NCBI RefSeq assembly: GCF_963676685.1
Contig: NC_092345.1
Span: forward strand, 51,395,527-51,459,526
Reading direction: 5' to 3'
Source: Mytilus edulis
Lineage: Eukaryota; Mollusca; Bivalvia; Mytilida; Mytilidae
Length of the DNA: 64,000 nucleotides
Shown here one piece after another: positions 45,935 to 56,924 of the stretch. A program made the position numbers and the translations under genes. The notes beneath the pieces are model-generated. The model worked only from the letters and a program-made list of their open reading frames with translations, was not told the DNA's origin and did no database searches. The first letter of the stretch is position 1, and each line of letters starts with the position of its first letter.

Positions 45935-46735
45935 CCAATTAATAATTTCCATCTTTAATGATCAATTATCTGTGGATCTCAGGTTAATAAGGGTCATCAC
46001 TTCTGATTTCACGTATGCGACATTTAACATGTTTACTTAACAATATCTTGCAATCGAGACCATTTATAAGCAAAGCTCATACCAGAAACCAATCATTTTA
46101 TTCTGCTCACCCTTCCGGAGCACATGAGATCACAACCAGGTTTTGGTGGGGTTCGTGTTGCTCAGTCTTTAGTTTTCTATGTTTTGTGTTCTATACTAAT
46201 TTTTGTCTGTTTGTCTTTTTATTTTTACCCATGGCGTATCAGTTTGTTTTTCAATCTATGAGTTTGACTGTCTCTCTTGTATATTTCGTCCCTCTCCTTT
46301 TAAATATTTAATGCATGCTGTCATTACGAAAATAATAGAAAATAATAACCTTATTTTACAATGTCACATAAATGAATATAAAACAACAGGTGTTTTTTTC
46401 CAGAACACGTTTTCTTTTAGTGACAAGCTGATGGCCCAATTAACACCTTTGATTATAGTACATCTGTTGATCACAGGTTAATAAGTGCCATCACCCTGAT
46501 TCCACGTATGCAACATTTACATGCTTTAAAATGTTTACTTTGCAATATCCTTCAATATAGACAATTTGTTAGCAAAGATACTATCAGAAAGCAAAATTTA
46601 TTAAATCTTTAAATCAATGTTGTCATTAATAAAGTAATAAAGTAAGTGATAATAAACACAATATTTGCAATGTCCCACAAATCAATATAAATCAACAGCT
46701 TACTTTTAGACACATTATTTTTAAAGGCTTCAAAA
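45935..46735 (+). repeat. Tandem duplication, one unit interrupted
   Basis: Unit 1 (45935-46430) and unit 2 (46435-46735) share GGATCTCAGGTTAATAAG / TGATCACAGGTTAATAAG, CACGTATGC(G/A)ACATTTA, GCAAAG.TACTATCAGAAA-like sequence and ATGTTGTCATTA...ACAATGTC. Unit 1 is longer because a Penelope tail sits in it at about 46105-46311. Confidence 0.6.
46105..46311 (+). mobile_element. Penelope-like element 3' tail
   Basis: CTCACCCTTCCGGAGCACAT, GGGTTCGTGTTG, TTTGTCTGTTTGTCTTTTTA, CCATGGCGTATCAGTTTG and TATATTTCGTCCCTCTCC are tail sequence common to the other copies. No reverse transcriptase part remains, so it is strongly 5'-truncated. Confidence 0.7.
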
Positions 46736-46764
46736 GCTTCGCTCGATTTGTTTTGGACAACTAG

Positions 46765-46845
46765 ATTCCACGAGTTGAAGAACCAACGAACATAAAGTTT
46801 TTTTTTCTAAAATCATGAAAATGGGTACCCACGAATAACAACATT
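46765..46845 (-). repeat. Fragment related to the 55.6-kb foldback element
   Basis: TTCCACGAGTTGAAGAACCAACGAACAT and ATGGGTACCCACGAATAAC resemble one arm and interior of the element at 55641-55840. Partial. Confidence 0.4.
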
Positions 46846-47799
46846 TTCAAATTATCTTCTTATATCGACGTACCTACTGATGAGCCTTACTTTTGAACTT
46901 GTGTAAATAATACTCAGATTAATGTGTTAGAGTCCGCGGATGACCTTAGTCAGGATGTCCCGTGTGGGTTCTTTCTTCTTTGGGTGATTTGAGGGAGGAA
47001 CATGAAGTTATTACGTTAAAAGGTCATACTTCAATCCATATCTCGTCTTAAATAGCTTTAACTGGTAATTTTGTGTTTTCTGTGTGGTACCTTTCGGCCG
47101 AGCTTTTCAAATAAAGCACACACTCGTATCACTTACACTTAACACAAATGATGAAAATGAGGTCAAGGGCATATGAACTCTGGTAGACATAACTATGCAC
47201 ATTGCAATGGTTAATTTATATGTATCGGGCGTCCCACTGTCTATATTACTCTGCTAAGTTCTTATTATTTAATAGCACGGCTTTGTGACGTCAAATACCT
47301 TGACCCGGTCTTAAAATAACTTTAACCCGGACATATATTCGACGTCATAACGTTTGAATCGACGTTGATAAATTTGACCCGAAGTTATCAAGTCATTTTC
47401 CTGTTGCCGATGAAACTAAGAAAACACTTCCAAAAGACGCAAATAAATATATAGTTCGATAAATCGATTATCAGTTATCTGTATATTGATATTGTAAAAT
47501 ATCAGCTCCTCGACACAATATGAAGGCTTTTTGATCTCGTTCGGTACACATCATATGTATTATTGAGTTAAGCCCTCCAATTGATATTTTATAGTGTGTA
47601 TTTCTATGTTGTGATATTATACTTTTGTTTCAGAAAAGGAAAAATGTTTGGTACAATTCAAACATTTAATCCCGCTGCAATTGTTTGCACCTGTCTTAAG
47701 TCAGGAAACAGATGTTCAGTAGTTGTTGTCTGTTTATGTGGTTCATACGTGTTTATTGTTTTTATATAGATTAGACCGGCAGTATTTCCGTTTGAATGT
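46846..47799. other. No gene seen
   Basis: No supported coding exon. 47150-47250 carries one diverged unit of the inverted ~140-bp repeat (AAAATGAGGTCAAGGGCATA). Confidence 0.4.
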
Positions 47800-47905
47800 T
47801 GATAAAGGTCGTACCTTGACCTTTAATTGTTTACTTTTATAATTTGTTACTTAGATGGAGAGTTGTCTCATTGCCACGCATACCACATCTTCCTATATCT
47901 AAGTC
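47800..47905 (-). repeat. Dispersed repeat family R1, head fragment inverted
   Basis: GGAGAGTTGTCTCATTGCCA and CATACCACATCTTCC are the complement of the R1 head. Confidence 0.55.
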
Positions 47906-47924
47906 TATTGATTGTTGTATCTTC

Positions 47925-48480
47925 TAAGAAACAGATTTAACCATACAAAATATAACGTCTGACTGTTGAACCATGAAAATGATGTCAAGGTCAGAAGAAA
48001 CTGCGGGACATATACATCGTATAATTATTTGAAATATCAAACATAGTTGACCTAGTGAAGTCTGAGAACAAAACATACCATGAAACATAAATATTGTCCA
48101 ATGAACCATAAACATAAAGTTAAGGTCAGAAGAACCCTGTAATATAGCCGTGCACACCTTCAATCATTCCATACACATATGTATTTAACCTTTTGATTAT
48201 ATTATCTGAGAATGAGATCTTTTGTTGATCAATATGAACCATAGAAATAAGGTCAATGGTGAAACCTGCCGGCAGACATGTACACCTCACAACAATTACA
48301 TACTCTCAAAATAGTTGACCAACTATTAATAGTAATTATGCCTTGACTAGGAATGCTTAATCTTGAATCATGATCTACATGTATGGAATATGTGCAATGA
48401 TGTCAAGGTTTGGTTATCACTGTCTGATGGACATGCAGTAATTCCAAAGAACCCATATACCAAATGAAGTTATCGTATTA
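47925..48480 (-). repeat. Inverted copy of the ~140-bp tandem repeat
   Basis: About four units with AACCATGAAAATGATGTCAA-like words near 47970, 48103, 48236 and 48390, the complement of the unit in the 25.56-26.39 kb array. Spacing is 133-150 bp. Confidence 0.6.
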
Positions 48481-48865
48481 CTCATATATGGGGGGAAAAG
48501 TTAAAAAATTCAAATGAAAAAAAAATCATATAGTATTTTTTAGAAGATAGTGATTCGTGAAATTGAGGCCAAGAACTATTATCACGACAGACAGAAAATT
48601 CGTAACAAAACACCCAAAAACAATTCAACGACTTTCACATCGATTTCGACATTCAAGATTGGACCAATCAAATATCTTGATTATTTTCATTTTAATTTGA
48701 TTATGAATGGGAATATTGAATCAAATGTTTGAAAAAGGAAATAGTAAAGTAGGCTTATTGTATGTACATAACATGTCAATTGCAGGCAGTGAGGTCAAAT
48801 TCAGTATTTAAATACCCGACAAGCTCCGAGATTTATGAAGCGGCCGTTACCAAGCAATTTTCGAC

Positions 48866-49215
48866 TTGAACCTTATACCATATTTTTCAAATCTCGCAAA
48901 CAAGAAACTTTTTTTTTGTTTATTGGCCTACACTATTTATGTTGGGCTTATATTTAAAAATATAGACCTTTCAAACAGTGTTAAGTATGCACCGTTGACA
49001 AAAATTATTACTCAAACTATCCCAGGTAATTTTATGAGGGATAACGTTGTGGTTGTTAAGTCACATTTTTAATCAAAATCTGAGTTGATAGGTTATCCTT
49101 ATTGTTCCTGTTGTATTGATACCTATGCTATAGTTATTGAACCAAAAAAACAGTATACATCTTTTAATATGCACGGCTCGGTTCTTATTCCTGACCCAAA
49201 CGACGTAGGTGTTTA
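48866..49215 (+). other. Possible decayed coding stretch, unrecognised
   Basis: A plus frame from 48866 reads KIITQTIPGNFMRDNVVVVK to a stop near 49072. After it a second frame reads YPYCSCCIDTYAIVIEPKKQ and HGSVLIPDPNDVGV to a stop near 49215. The composition looks more protein-like than the surrounding AT-rich DNA, but I recognise no family. It may be a decayed element or chance. Confidence 0.2.
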
Positions 49216-49235
49216 GTTTTAAGGGTTATCTTGAT

Positions 49236-49312
49236 AGTGCATATTGAATAAGATATACCGATTTGATTGGTTCATAAACAATCAAATCGGTGTATATTAT
49301 GCAATCTGCACT
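49236..49312. repeat. Long hairpin, ~34-bp stem
   Basis: The left arm AGTGCATATTGAATAAGATA continues to GATTTGATTG. The right arm is its complement with about six mismatches and ends at 49312. The inner 13 bp (ACCGATTTGATTG) are perfect, with a 9-bp loop. Confidence 0.7.
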
Positions 49313-49975
49313 GTGATGGCGCCATCAATTTATATGATCGTTATGGAAATTTGCAAATGATTTTTATTCCACGGCTAATGGGATGGTCCTCTTGTATGGT
49401 AAAGAAGGGGAAATGCGCTTTCTAGGTAATGTTTGTAATTCTTAAATTGTTTTTCTTAATGTTCAGGTTTTCTCATAAATTGGTACATTATTTGAAAAAA
49501 TAGGTTATTGTAGATCTTTGATGGTTCTTTTAAATTTATCAACAATTTTATTAAGAAAATGTTTATATAAAGATTATACAAAGTGTATATTGCAAAGTAA
49601 ACAGGAGAAAAGCGATGATGTAAATTTCTCTAGATTTCCTTACGTCGTAACTACAATACCCTCCCCTCTCATCTCAATCTTTAATCAATCCTAATTCTAT
49701 CTTACTTTTGAGATATAGTTTTTCAAATGTGACGTAATTTTTAATGCCTTTTCACCATCGTATGTGACGTCATTTTCATAATTTACTGCGTTGAGGCCTG
49801 GACTGAGTCGGTTGTGTCTATTCTATGTTATGTATTCGTGTTTGTTTTATGTAATGAGTTAATACTTCAGTTTCATTATGTATATCTGTTATATTCATTT
49901 GCTAAAATTTACTGTTTGCAATAGCATTAATTGTTCTAAATAATAAGGATGTTCTTATCCCAAGCATAGAAACAT
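49313..49975. other. No gene seen
   Basis: AT-rich. A ~45-bp piece near 49630-49675 (TTCCTTACGTCGTAACTACA) matches the Penelope-like element 3' region. Confidence 0.4.
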
Positions 49976-49979
49976 AGCC

Positions 49980-50125
49980 GTATTTGACACAACCTTTTTC
50001 AACTTTTGATCTTCAGTGCTGTACAACTTTGTACTTTTTTTCGCTTTCGATCTTTTACATCTGGGCGTCACTGGTGAGTCTTGTGTGGACGAGGCGCGTT
50101 TTTGGCGTATTGAATTTTAAACCTG
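49980..50125 (-). repeat. Dispersed repeat family R2, inverted, diverged
   Basis: Complement of R2: TCTTCAGTGCTGTACAACTTTG, GGGCGTCACTGGTGAGTC, GACGAGGCGCG. Diverged. Confidence 0.5.
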
Positions 50126-50139
50126 ATGCTTTTTGTTAT

Positions 50140-50690
50140 TCATTAATCATGTGTTTTTTTGTCTAATACGTTCTCCTATTTATTTGTATTGTAGTCCTGT
50201 AATATTATGTTGTCATTTCAATGTTATATTCAACATTGCCATTAAAGTGCGAGGTTTGGCATGCCACAAAACCAGGTTCAACCCACCATTTTTTCCTTTA
50301 AAAATGTCCTGTACTAAGTCAGGAATATGGCCATTGTTATATTTAAGTTCGTTTCTATGTGTGTTACAATTTAACGTTGCGTCGTTTGTTTTGTCTTATT
50401 TTAGAGTGTAAATTGACATTGCGATAAGACGTGTCACGGTACTTGTTTATCCCGAATTCATGTATTTGGTTTTGATGTTATATTTGTTATTCTCGTGGGA
50501 TTTTGTCTGATGCTTGGTCCGTTTCTGTGTGTGTTACATTGTAGTGTTGTGTCGTTGTTCTCCTCCTCTTATATTTATGCGTTTCCCTCAGTTTTAGTTT
50601 GTTACCCCGATTTTGTTTTTTGTCCATGGATTTATGAGTTTGAACAGCGGTATACTACTGTTGCCTTTATTTAGCCATGGCGTTGTCAGT
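50140..50690 (-). repeat. Dispersed repeat family R4, long inverted copy
   Basis: Complement of 20370-20740 (GGCATGCCACAAAACCAGGT, ACTAAGTCAGGAATATGGCC, GCGGTATACTACTGTTGCCT) with extra sequence near 50400-50560 that the other copy lacks. Confidence 0.65.
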
Positions 50691-50755
50691 TTTTTTTTCG
50701 ATTTATGAGTTTGACTGTCCCTCTTGTATCTTTCGTCCCTCTCTTTTACAGAAAG
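50655..50755 (+). mobile_element. Penelope-like element 3' tail fragment
   Basis: GCCATGGCGTTGTCAG, TTTATGAGTTTGACTGTCCC and TATCTTTCGTCCCTC match the common tail. It joins directly onto the R4 copy. Confidence 0.6.
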
Positions 50756-50922
50756 CACAAAGAGATTTTCCAAATAGCATGTGTAAATAATGCATTTTAA
50801 AACTTAATTAAAAAAGATGAGTTTGTTCTGGTGCAATTATTTAACAAATCATATTAAAGATGACAAAATAATCACATAAAAAAGACGTCTAAAACATTTG
50901 AATATCACAATCTTTAAAGATA

Positions 50923-50928
50923 TTTATT
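50923..50928 (-). terminator. Candidate polyadenylation signal of receptor B
   Basis: AATAAA on the minus strand about 120 bp after the receptor B stop. The intervening 3' UTR resembles that of receptor A. Confidence 0.5.
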
Positions 50929-51044
50929 TGTTTTTAAAACGGACCACATAGATTTAAAAATTGTTTAAATGTAGTTCAGTCCATCTAGTCTTGGTTCACG
51001 TCTAATCTGAAGATATGATTAAATTCAAATGATTTACTTTTAGG

Positions 51045-52253
51045 CTAATCAAATACGGGCAATCCAACGATGACATCTATGATATACAAAGCATTGACAA
51101 TACAAATTACCACAATAATAGATATACCGCATACAAGGTCTATCTCCTTTCCGACATCGGTCCATTTAATTTCCTCTTCGTTTTCCTTTTCATTATACTT
51201 TTCCCCTTTTCTCATACAACAACACACTTGACATCGTAGTCGTCTTGATACATTTACAAATCCCCTCATGAATGTAGACACCGGATATCTATCCTCCTGG
51301 TGATACAACTTTAAGCTTACAATGACCATCACTACAATTATACCACTAATGCAAACATCGGCAAATAGAAGAAGAGAGATCGATGATATTCGTGGACTTG
51401 AAGTTGCAGGCAGATTGTCAAAAGAAATAGTCAAAAAGACTGCGATTGCCAAGAGAACAGTTACAGCATATCCAACTCTTTCTCCACTTTCTGGTGGTAG
51501 TAAAAACACAAAAATGTTCAAAATAATCATCACACAAATGGGGAGAATCAGATTTAGAACGAAAAACATGGGATTGCGTTTGAGTGACATTGTAAATGTT
51601 AGGAGTTGAAGGTCTTCTCGTTTTGTAACACTTGAACCAATAAGGTCCCATGTTTTTTGTGGATTGTACCACTCCTGCACAACAAAGTCGAAAATCGGTA
51701 CAACAACTATTTCGTCATTTGTATATCCCCATGGTAATATCTCAAGTTTGCAGATCTGAGTATCAAATGGATACCTTGAAACGTCTGCATTACAGAATAC
51801 CTCATAATTATCTCCAGTGGTCCATGTAACAACACCATTACTCTGTACTCTTATTACATTTTCGTCTTTATAGATTAACTTTACACCGTCATAGGGATTT
51901 CCAAGAACAAAAGATGGTTTCCATATTATATGCTCTTGGAGAGTAAATTGTTCGATTCCGTTTTCTGTGCTATTCCAAGATAGAGTCTGATCAACCCAAC
52001 TTACATTAAAGTATCCTGTAAAAGTTAGTTTTCCTTTAACTTCATTAAATTCCTGGATATATATTAAATGAAAAAACATATAAATATACACTTTCGATTT
52101 ATGGTCAAGGACTGGTCGCAAATTTATGTTTTGACCTCCGGTTATATTTTTCAAGAAGGTGTCAAGATTCCTATATGATACCGAAAAACATTCTCTGAAA
52201 CGGCATAACAGCAGAATCATAAATAATATATATCCACTATTTTTTATCTTCAT
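51045..52253 (-). CDS. Cys-loop ligand-gated ion channel, receptor B
   Basis: 402 residues, co-linear with receptor A without gaps. It has a signal peptide (about 1-24), W111 in IIWKPSF, the Cys-loop C154...C168 with the same internal sequence as A, ILPWGYT at 172-178, M1-M4 at the same positions, and an M2 core (GERVGYAVTVLLAIAVFL) unchanged from A. Differences from A cluster in the signal peptide, the region after loop B (residues 185-215) and the cytoplasmic loop. Loop C lacks the vicinal cysteines here too. The exon begins at acceptor GACAG|ATAAAC (52279). The matching donor is at 54841, giving a ~2.56-kb 5' UTR intron. Pentameric surface channel; ligand unknown. Confidence 0.93.
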   Translation of the reverse strand: MKIKNSGYILFMILLLCRFRECFSVSYRNLDTFLKNITGGQNINLRPVLDHKSKVYIYMFFHLIYIQEFNEVKGKLTFTGYFNVSWVDQTLSWNSTENGIEQFTLQEHIIWKPSFVLGNPYDGVKLIYKDENVIRVQSNGVVTWTTGDNYEVFCNADVSRYPFDTQICKLEILPWGYTNDEIVVVPIFDFVVQEWYNPQKTWDLIGSSVTKREDLQLLTFTMSLKRNPMFFVLNLILPICVMIILNIFVFLLPPESGERVGYAVTVLLAIAVFLTISFDNLPATSSPRISSISLLLFADVCISGIIVVMVIVSLKLYHQEDRYPVSTFMRGFVNVSRRLRCQVCCCMRKGEKYNEKENEEEIKWTDVGKEIDLVCGISIIVVICIVNALYIIDVIVGLPVFD

Positions 52254-52744
52254 TTTTCCAACTCAGTCTTGTAGTTTATCTGTCAATTAAAGAATATCTA
52301 ATTTTGATCAATAACTGAGTTTACAAAACATATTGTGTTTGTTGTGTTGCAACAAGCACAACAGTATATGCATTCTATGCAATATTGTGTTGAAGTATAT
52401 GATTGTTAGTAATTGATTATACTAGAATATACAGCTGCTACGTAAACATCTAAAAAAGCAATCTGTTATTAAAGGCTTCTGCTTTTAATAAAGAAAAGTG
52501 TGTCAATCGATGTCATTTGTCATTGGATTGATATGTTTGATACATTATTGTTTTCCTATTATAGTTTTTTCAAACAATTGTGCCGGATTTATCTTTATTT
52601 CAAATAAAGAAATGAATGGCATCAGTAGGTTTTATCCTGTCTAGTATTACAGACACAAATGTTCACTTAGCTTCTCATTGCATATAAGATAAGATAATAA
52701 CCATCACTGGGAGTTAACTAATTAAAAAGAAAAAGTAAAATCAC
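52254..52744. other. 5' UTR remainder and intron of receptor B
   Basis: 52254-52279 is leader. Beyond it is intronic AT-rich DNA with no other supported feature. Confidence 0.55.
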
Positions 52745-52875
52745 CAAAATACTGAACTCCGGGGAAAATTAAAAACGGAAAGTCCATAATCAAATGGCAA
52801 AATCAAATAATAAAACACATTAAAAGAATGGACAACAACTGTCATATTCCTGACTTGGTACAGGCATCTCAAATC
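52745..52875 (+). repeat. Dispersed repeat family R4, partial
   Basis: AACGGAAAGTCCATAATCAA and ATTCCTGACTTGGTACAGGC match 28140-28250. Confidence 0.6.
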
Positions 52876-53314
52876 TAATTTCAGTAAACTCTGCGTTGAA
52901 TAACGATTTCCTTGATAGAACATTCACTATAATTTATATGCCAATTTGGAAGTCGTATCTCAATTTACTTACAAGTGAATAGAATTGCCTGTTTCCATTC
53001 TTTGACAAATCCTTAATCTATGAAATATATGGACAGTATTTTTCGCATATACTTTAAAAACCAAGAAAGTGACTACAATATGAGATTAAATGGTAGTCAA
53101 TATCGGTATAAAACGATACAATTTCAATGTATTTTGATACCTAAAGTTTTGCAAAGTTGACAAGTTTAATTCAGAACTTTCCTTGTTACATATTATATTC
53201 CTATCGTCAATTTCCCATTCTCGAGCAATGACCCACTTGTGCAAATATATGGTATTAACGTACCTCAGTTAATAAAACAAATATTAAAGATACAAATTTC
53301 ACTTCTCACTTTTA

Positions 53315-53480
53315 TCAAACTTGTTTTGGTACGCTTGACGCGCATTTAATCTATATATCTATATAAGACTCGTCAATGGCACTAAAATTAAAACAGTTGG
53401 ATGGCTAAATCGATACAAACTTAGAAAAGAATTTAAAACCGAATTCCCCCAAAGTTGTACAAAATACGACTGATGCAATC
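53315..53480 (+). repeat. Dispersed repeat family R2, diverged
   Basis: GGTACGCTTGACGCGCATTT, ATAAGACTCGTCAATGGCAC and AAAGTTGTACAAAATACGAC follow R2 order. Confidence 0.55.
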
Positions 53481-53496
53481 TTACATGGCAACATAT

Positions 53497-53800
53497 AATC
53501 AAATTGAGAATGGAAATAGGGATTGTGTCAAAGAGACAGCAACCCGACCAAAGAGCAGACAACTGCCGACGGCTACCAATGAATCTTAAATGCAGCGGGA
53601 TAGTACAGCACCTGAAAGTGGTCCTCAGCTGGCCCATTAACAAAAATGTATACTAGATCAGTGTTCATGAACGTCATACTTAACTCCGAAGAAACTAAAA
53701 TTTAAAATCATACCAGACTAACAAAGGCCAGAGGCTCCTGATTTGGGACAGGCGCAAACATGTTGCAGGTTAAATATGTTTTATGAGATCGAAGCATTTT
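53497..53800 (+). repeat. Dispersed repeat family R3, longest copy
   Basis: ATTGAGAATGGAAATAGGGA, GAGACAGCAACCCGACCA, CTCAGCTGGCCCATTAAC, CCAGAGGCTCCTGATTTGGG and TTATGAGATCGAAGC. It shows that R3 extends beyond the foldback form at 7.55-7.79 kb. Confidence 0.65.
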
Positions 53801-53989
53801 AAATTGATAACTAGTTAATATAAACAAAAAGAACATACTATGATATCTCACGTCAACGCAGGAATGACGACTAATACAGTAGTGATAGCACTCGAGGACG
53901 AAATTTTTTATTTGGGTTGACATGGACAGAGTGGATTTGATAACCAATCAAGACTTCATAAATAAACAAAAACTGTAAGAAGGCAATTC

Positions 53990-54220
53990 ATTACAAAGTG
54001 GTATTAAAAAGAATAAAAAAAACAGTTTTGCAAAATACGAATAAGGCTCAATATGCTTAGGTAATAGAAAACAAGTATAATTTCGAATTTTTCATATATA
54101 TATTTCGATATATTCATTACAGTGATATTCAATTAATCAACACAGGAATGCTGACCACTTTGCTCGTGATACCATTGGGGCCTAAACGACAACTAAGCAA
54201 TTAACAGTTTCTATATATTA
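53990..54220 (+). repeat. R2 second-half fragment
   Basis: CAAAATACGAATAAGGCTCA and, later, GGAATGCTGACCACTTTGCT and GGGGCCTAAACGACAAC correspond to the second part of the 28.5-kb R2 copy. Confidence 0.5.
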
Positions 54221-54840
54221 ATAGTGAGACCATGAAAATTATTTTAATACATCTCAAAATATAATGAAATAAAACTATGTACCCCAACTTATTAATGCAA
54301 AAAACAATATAGCATACATATATCGAGGAAACTATTGTCATGTAGTGGTATGTGGAGTTTTGACATATTTCTGAGCGTAAGTGGTATTGAAAATGCATCA
54401 GCTATTTGCAAATTAACGTTTATCAAACAACAATCGATTATTAAATCCTAAACACCTCAATTGTAACGAAGGGTTTATATTCAATATGTGGTTATCAAAC
54501 AACGATGAGTACTCGCAACGGAACCTTATAACATTTGCATAATGGCCGTTTATACACCAATAATGTACTTTTAGTGCAGACAGTGGTGAATCTTTGTCTC
54601 ACTAGCTTTCATACAACATTTCTTTACTTTTATATAAGATAATAAAACAAAAAACATTTGAGTTCTAGATTCCAGATGCAATGATTGGTCTGCGCTATGA
54701 TTAAATGTAGTGATGTATACAAATTATAGAACCAGATGAACCTTAAGATTTATACGCATGTACTACACAACTAAATCAACAGTGTCATAACTTTTTTTTA
54801 AATATTTCTTATTCTTACTTTTAAGTATGAATAGACTTAC

Positions 54841-55080
54841 CTCTATTGGGTAACTGCTATTTTTCAAATGTATTCGTTATGTTGAAATAGGGAAATTATA
54901 ACATTATTACACATAAGCTTTTAAATAATTACATAATATGCTATACTATTTCAACAATCATATGTCCACAATATTTAGATCCCATCTTATTAGTGAACAG
55001 GTTTTAAATGGAAGTATTGCAAATGAGTAAAGAGTTAACATTATTTGCACTATGATATAATAGAAATATTCAATACAAAT
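54841..55080 (-). promoter_or_regulatory. Candidate 5' UTR exon and promoter of receptor B
   Basis: Conserved block ending CCAATAGAG|GTAAGTC at 54841 on the minus strand. It shares AATCATATGTCCAC and ATTAGTGAACA(G)GTTTTAAA-like words with the other copies. The upstream end has TATTATATCATAGTGC, matching the TATA-like end of the receptor-A block. No long frame lies inside. Confidence 0.62.
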
Positions 55081-55640
55081 GGCATTACGTAAACTACCGT
55101 CCCTATCTCAAGGTATATATTCCGATTATATTGATGCATTACAGAGGGATGCATTGACTGCACATAATTGATGGAATCAAATTTATTCTAAAATCAACCT
55201 AATCTACTTTTCAAATCTATATATTTAATTATTGAATGCATGATATTTGCATTGACAACAACCTTTAAAGAGAATATTTGTTAATCTAATGCATTTATTA
55301 TTTGAATTATTAACTACTTAGTCAAAGTTTTGTCTGTAAAAATAAAAAATAATCAATTGTAAAGCGACGAGATGATAATATTCTCATTTTTTATTTAAAA
55401 GTTAAAGGTTAAACCTGAAGTAAACCACACTCGAAAGTAAAAGGTATGCTCGATTCAATTCTTTGTTATATCATTATGATATAATCAATTTCAATAAAAT
55501 ATGTCAAAGGCATGCATTTAGATCTCATTGATGTAACTATATCAACAGCTCATACAGTTCATTAAAATATACCAGTAAATCAATTAAATCGATATAAAAG
55601 GGATGGAATACGCGAACTTATGAGACTGTGGATTCAATAT
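55081..55640. other. Upstream flank of receptor B unit, no gene
   Basis: 55140-55350 aligns with 58035-58290 upstream of the orphan block (AATTTATTCTAAAATCAACC; TTTTAGTCAAAG-like). No coding exon is seen. Confidence 0.5.
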
Positions 55641-55840
55641 TATTCGTTGGATACCAATTTTTGTGGATTTCTTGGGTAAAGTTGAACCACGAAATTTAAT
55701 ATTAAACGAATGATAAGTTTCCTTTAGGCTTGTATGCAAACTTTAACTAAACCACGAAGTTAAGTATCCACGAACATATACATTTTCCTTAATCCACGAA
55801 AATTGGTACTCACGAAAATAAGCGAATTCACAGTAATGCA
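55641..55840. mobile_element. Foldback MITE-like element
   Basis: The left arm ATTCGTTGGATACCAATTTT with TGTGGATT faces a right arm whose complement reads ATTCGC...GAGTACCAATTTTCGTGGATT. The total is ~195 bp, with a second, inner inverted pair (AACCACGAA). Related fragments lie near 45.1 and 46.8 kb. No ORF. Confidence 0.6.
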
Positions 55841-55844
55841 AATT

Positions 55845-56425
55845 GTAAAAAAGGGACGACAGATACTAGAGGAACAGTCAAACTCATAAATCGAAATTAA
55901 AGTGACAACGTCATGGCTTAAAATGAAAAAGACAAACAAACAAACAATAACACACACGACACAACATAGAAAACTAAGAAATAAGCGTGTTGCTTATGTG
56001 ATAACAAATCCGGTAAATAGTCTAATTCGGTAGGTCACATTCGTGAAAGGGAAGGGGGTTGTAGTTTCGACGAAAGGAACATATCCGTTATCATTTGTTA
56101 AACGGTTATTCCATAACGGTCAACCAACTCGTGATGGCGTCCGTAAAATTTACGAAGAAAAGGTTTCAATCTAACCATTTGGAACTCTTGGTTTAATAGC
56201 TTCCTTGTGAGCAGCAACCCTCTATCAAGAAAATCATTGTAGGAAATGCAAGCACGGGAATATCGTATCAATTGGGATATATATACCCCGTATGCAGGTG
56301 CTGCTGGAATGTTGCTACTAAGAAATAGAAATCTCGTAATTGGAAAGCTAAAATCATTTCTTTTGTTGTAAAGTTTTGTTTTCAACCGACCCTCATTGTC
56401 AATTTCTAGATGATTAAAAAACGTG
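55845..56425 (-). mobile_element. Penelope-like retroelement, 5'-truncated
   Basis: The minus strand runs from HLEIDNEGRLKTKLYNKRND through YGVYISQLIRYSRACISYND and RGLLLTRKLLNQEF to FYGRHHELVDRYGI, then the shared 3' tail. The catalytic IDD region is missing. In the tail, the segment from the CACGAACCCCAC word to CCCGTCGTG found in other copies is absent, an internal deletion at about 55984. Confidence 0.75.
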
Positions 56426-56924
56426 ATTTCATCTATATTCATCCCCTAAAAATTATATGACGCTGACGAACAAGCCAGTATTTGTTTTATGTTGTCTTCA
56501 AATACTGCTAAAACTAGTCAGTTAGTGAATTTCGTATTATATCAAAACAATTTGAATCTTTGAGTGCCTATTACAAATTGTTCTCTAGAAATTTCCATGT
56601 ATAACCCTTGATAACAGATTGATTGGTATAAGTTGGTGATTAAACGGAATCGAGCGCTCCAATACAATAATAAAATAAACAGATAAGTGTCCATATTTAT
56701 AGATTTTCCGAAACGCACAACTGTACATAGTCATTTTCCTCCATGTACTAAGTATATGACGAGTCATTCATTCAAAATATAACTTTAAGACTTTTGCAAC
56801 TGTTACGAACTTGTCATAAACAGCTTTAATGATGTTATCGTTTTCAGCATTACTATCACTATCAATTTTGAACAGTTCTTGTTCCCATTTAAGTTTGAAT
56901 ATTATATTTTGTCTATAAATTAAT
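56426..56924. other. No gene seen
   Basis: AT-rich DNA without supported features. Confidence 0.4.

Noticed and set aside
46015-46481. Two overlapping plus frames of over 90 codons
   Set aside because: They are translations of the Penelope-like 3' tail and its duplicated host sequence.
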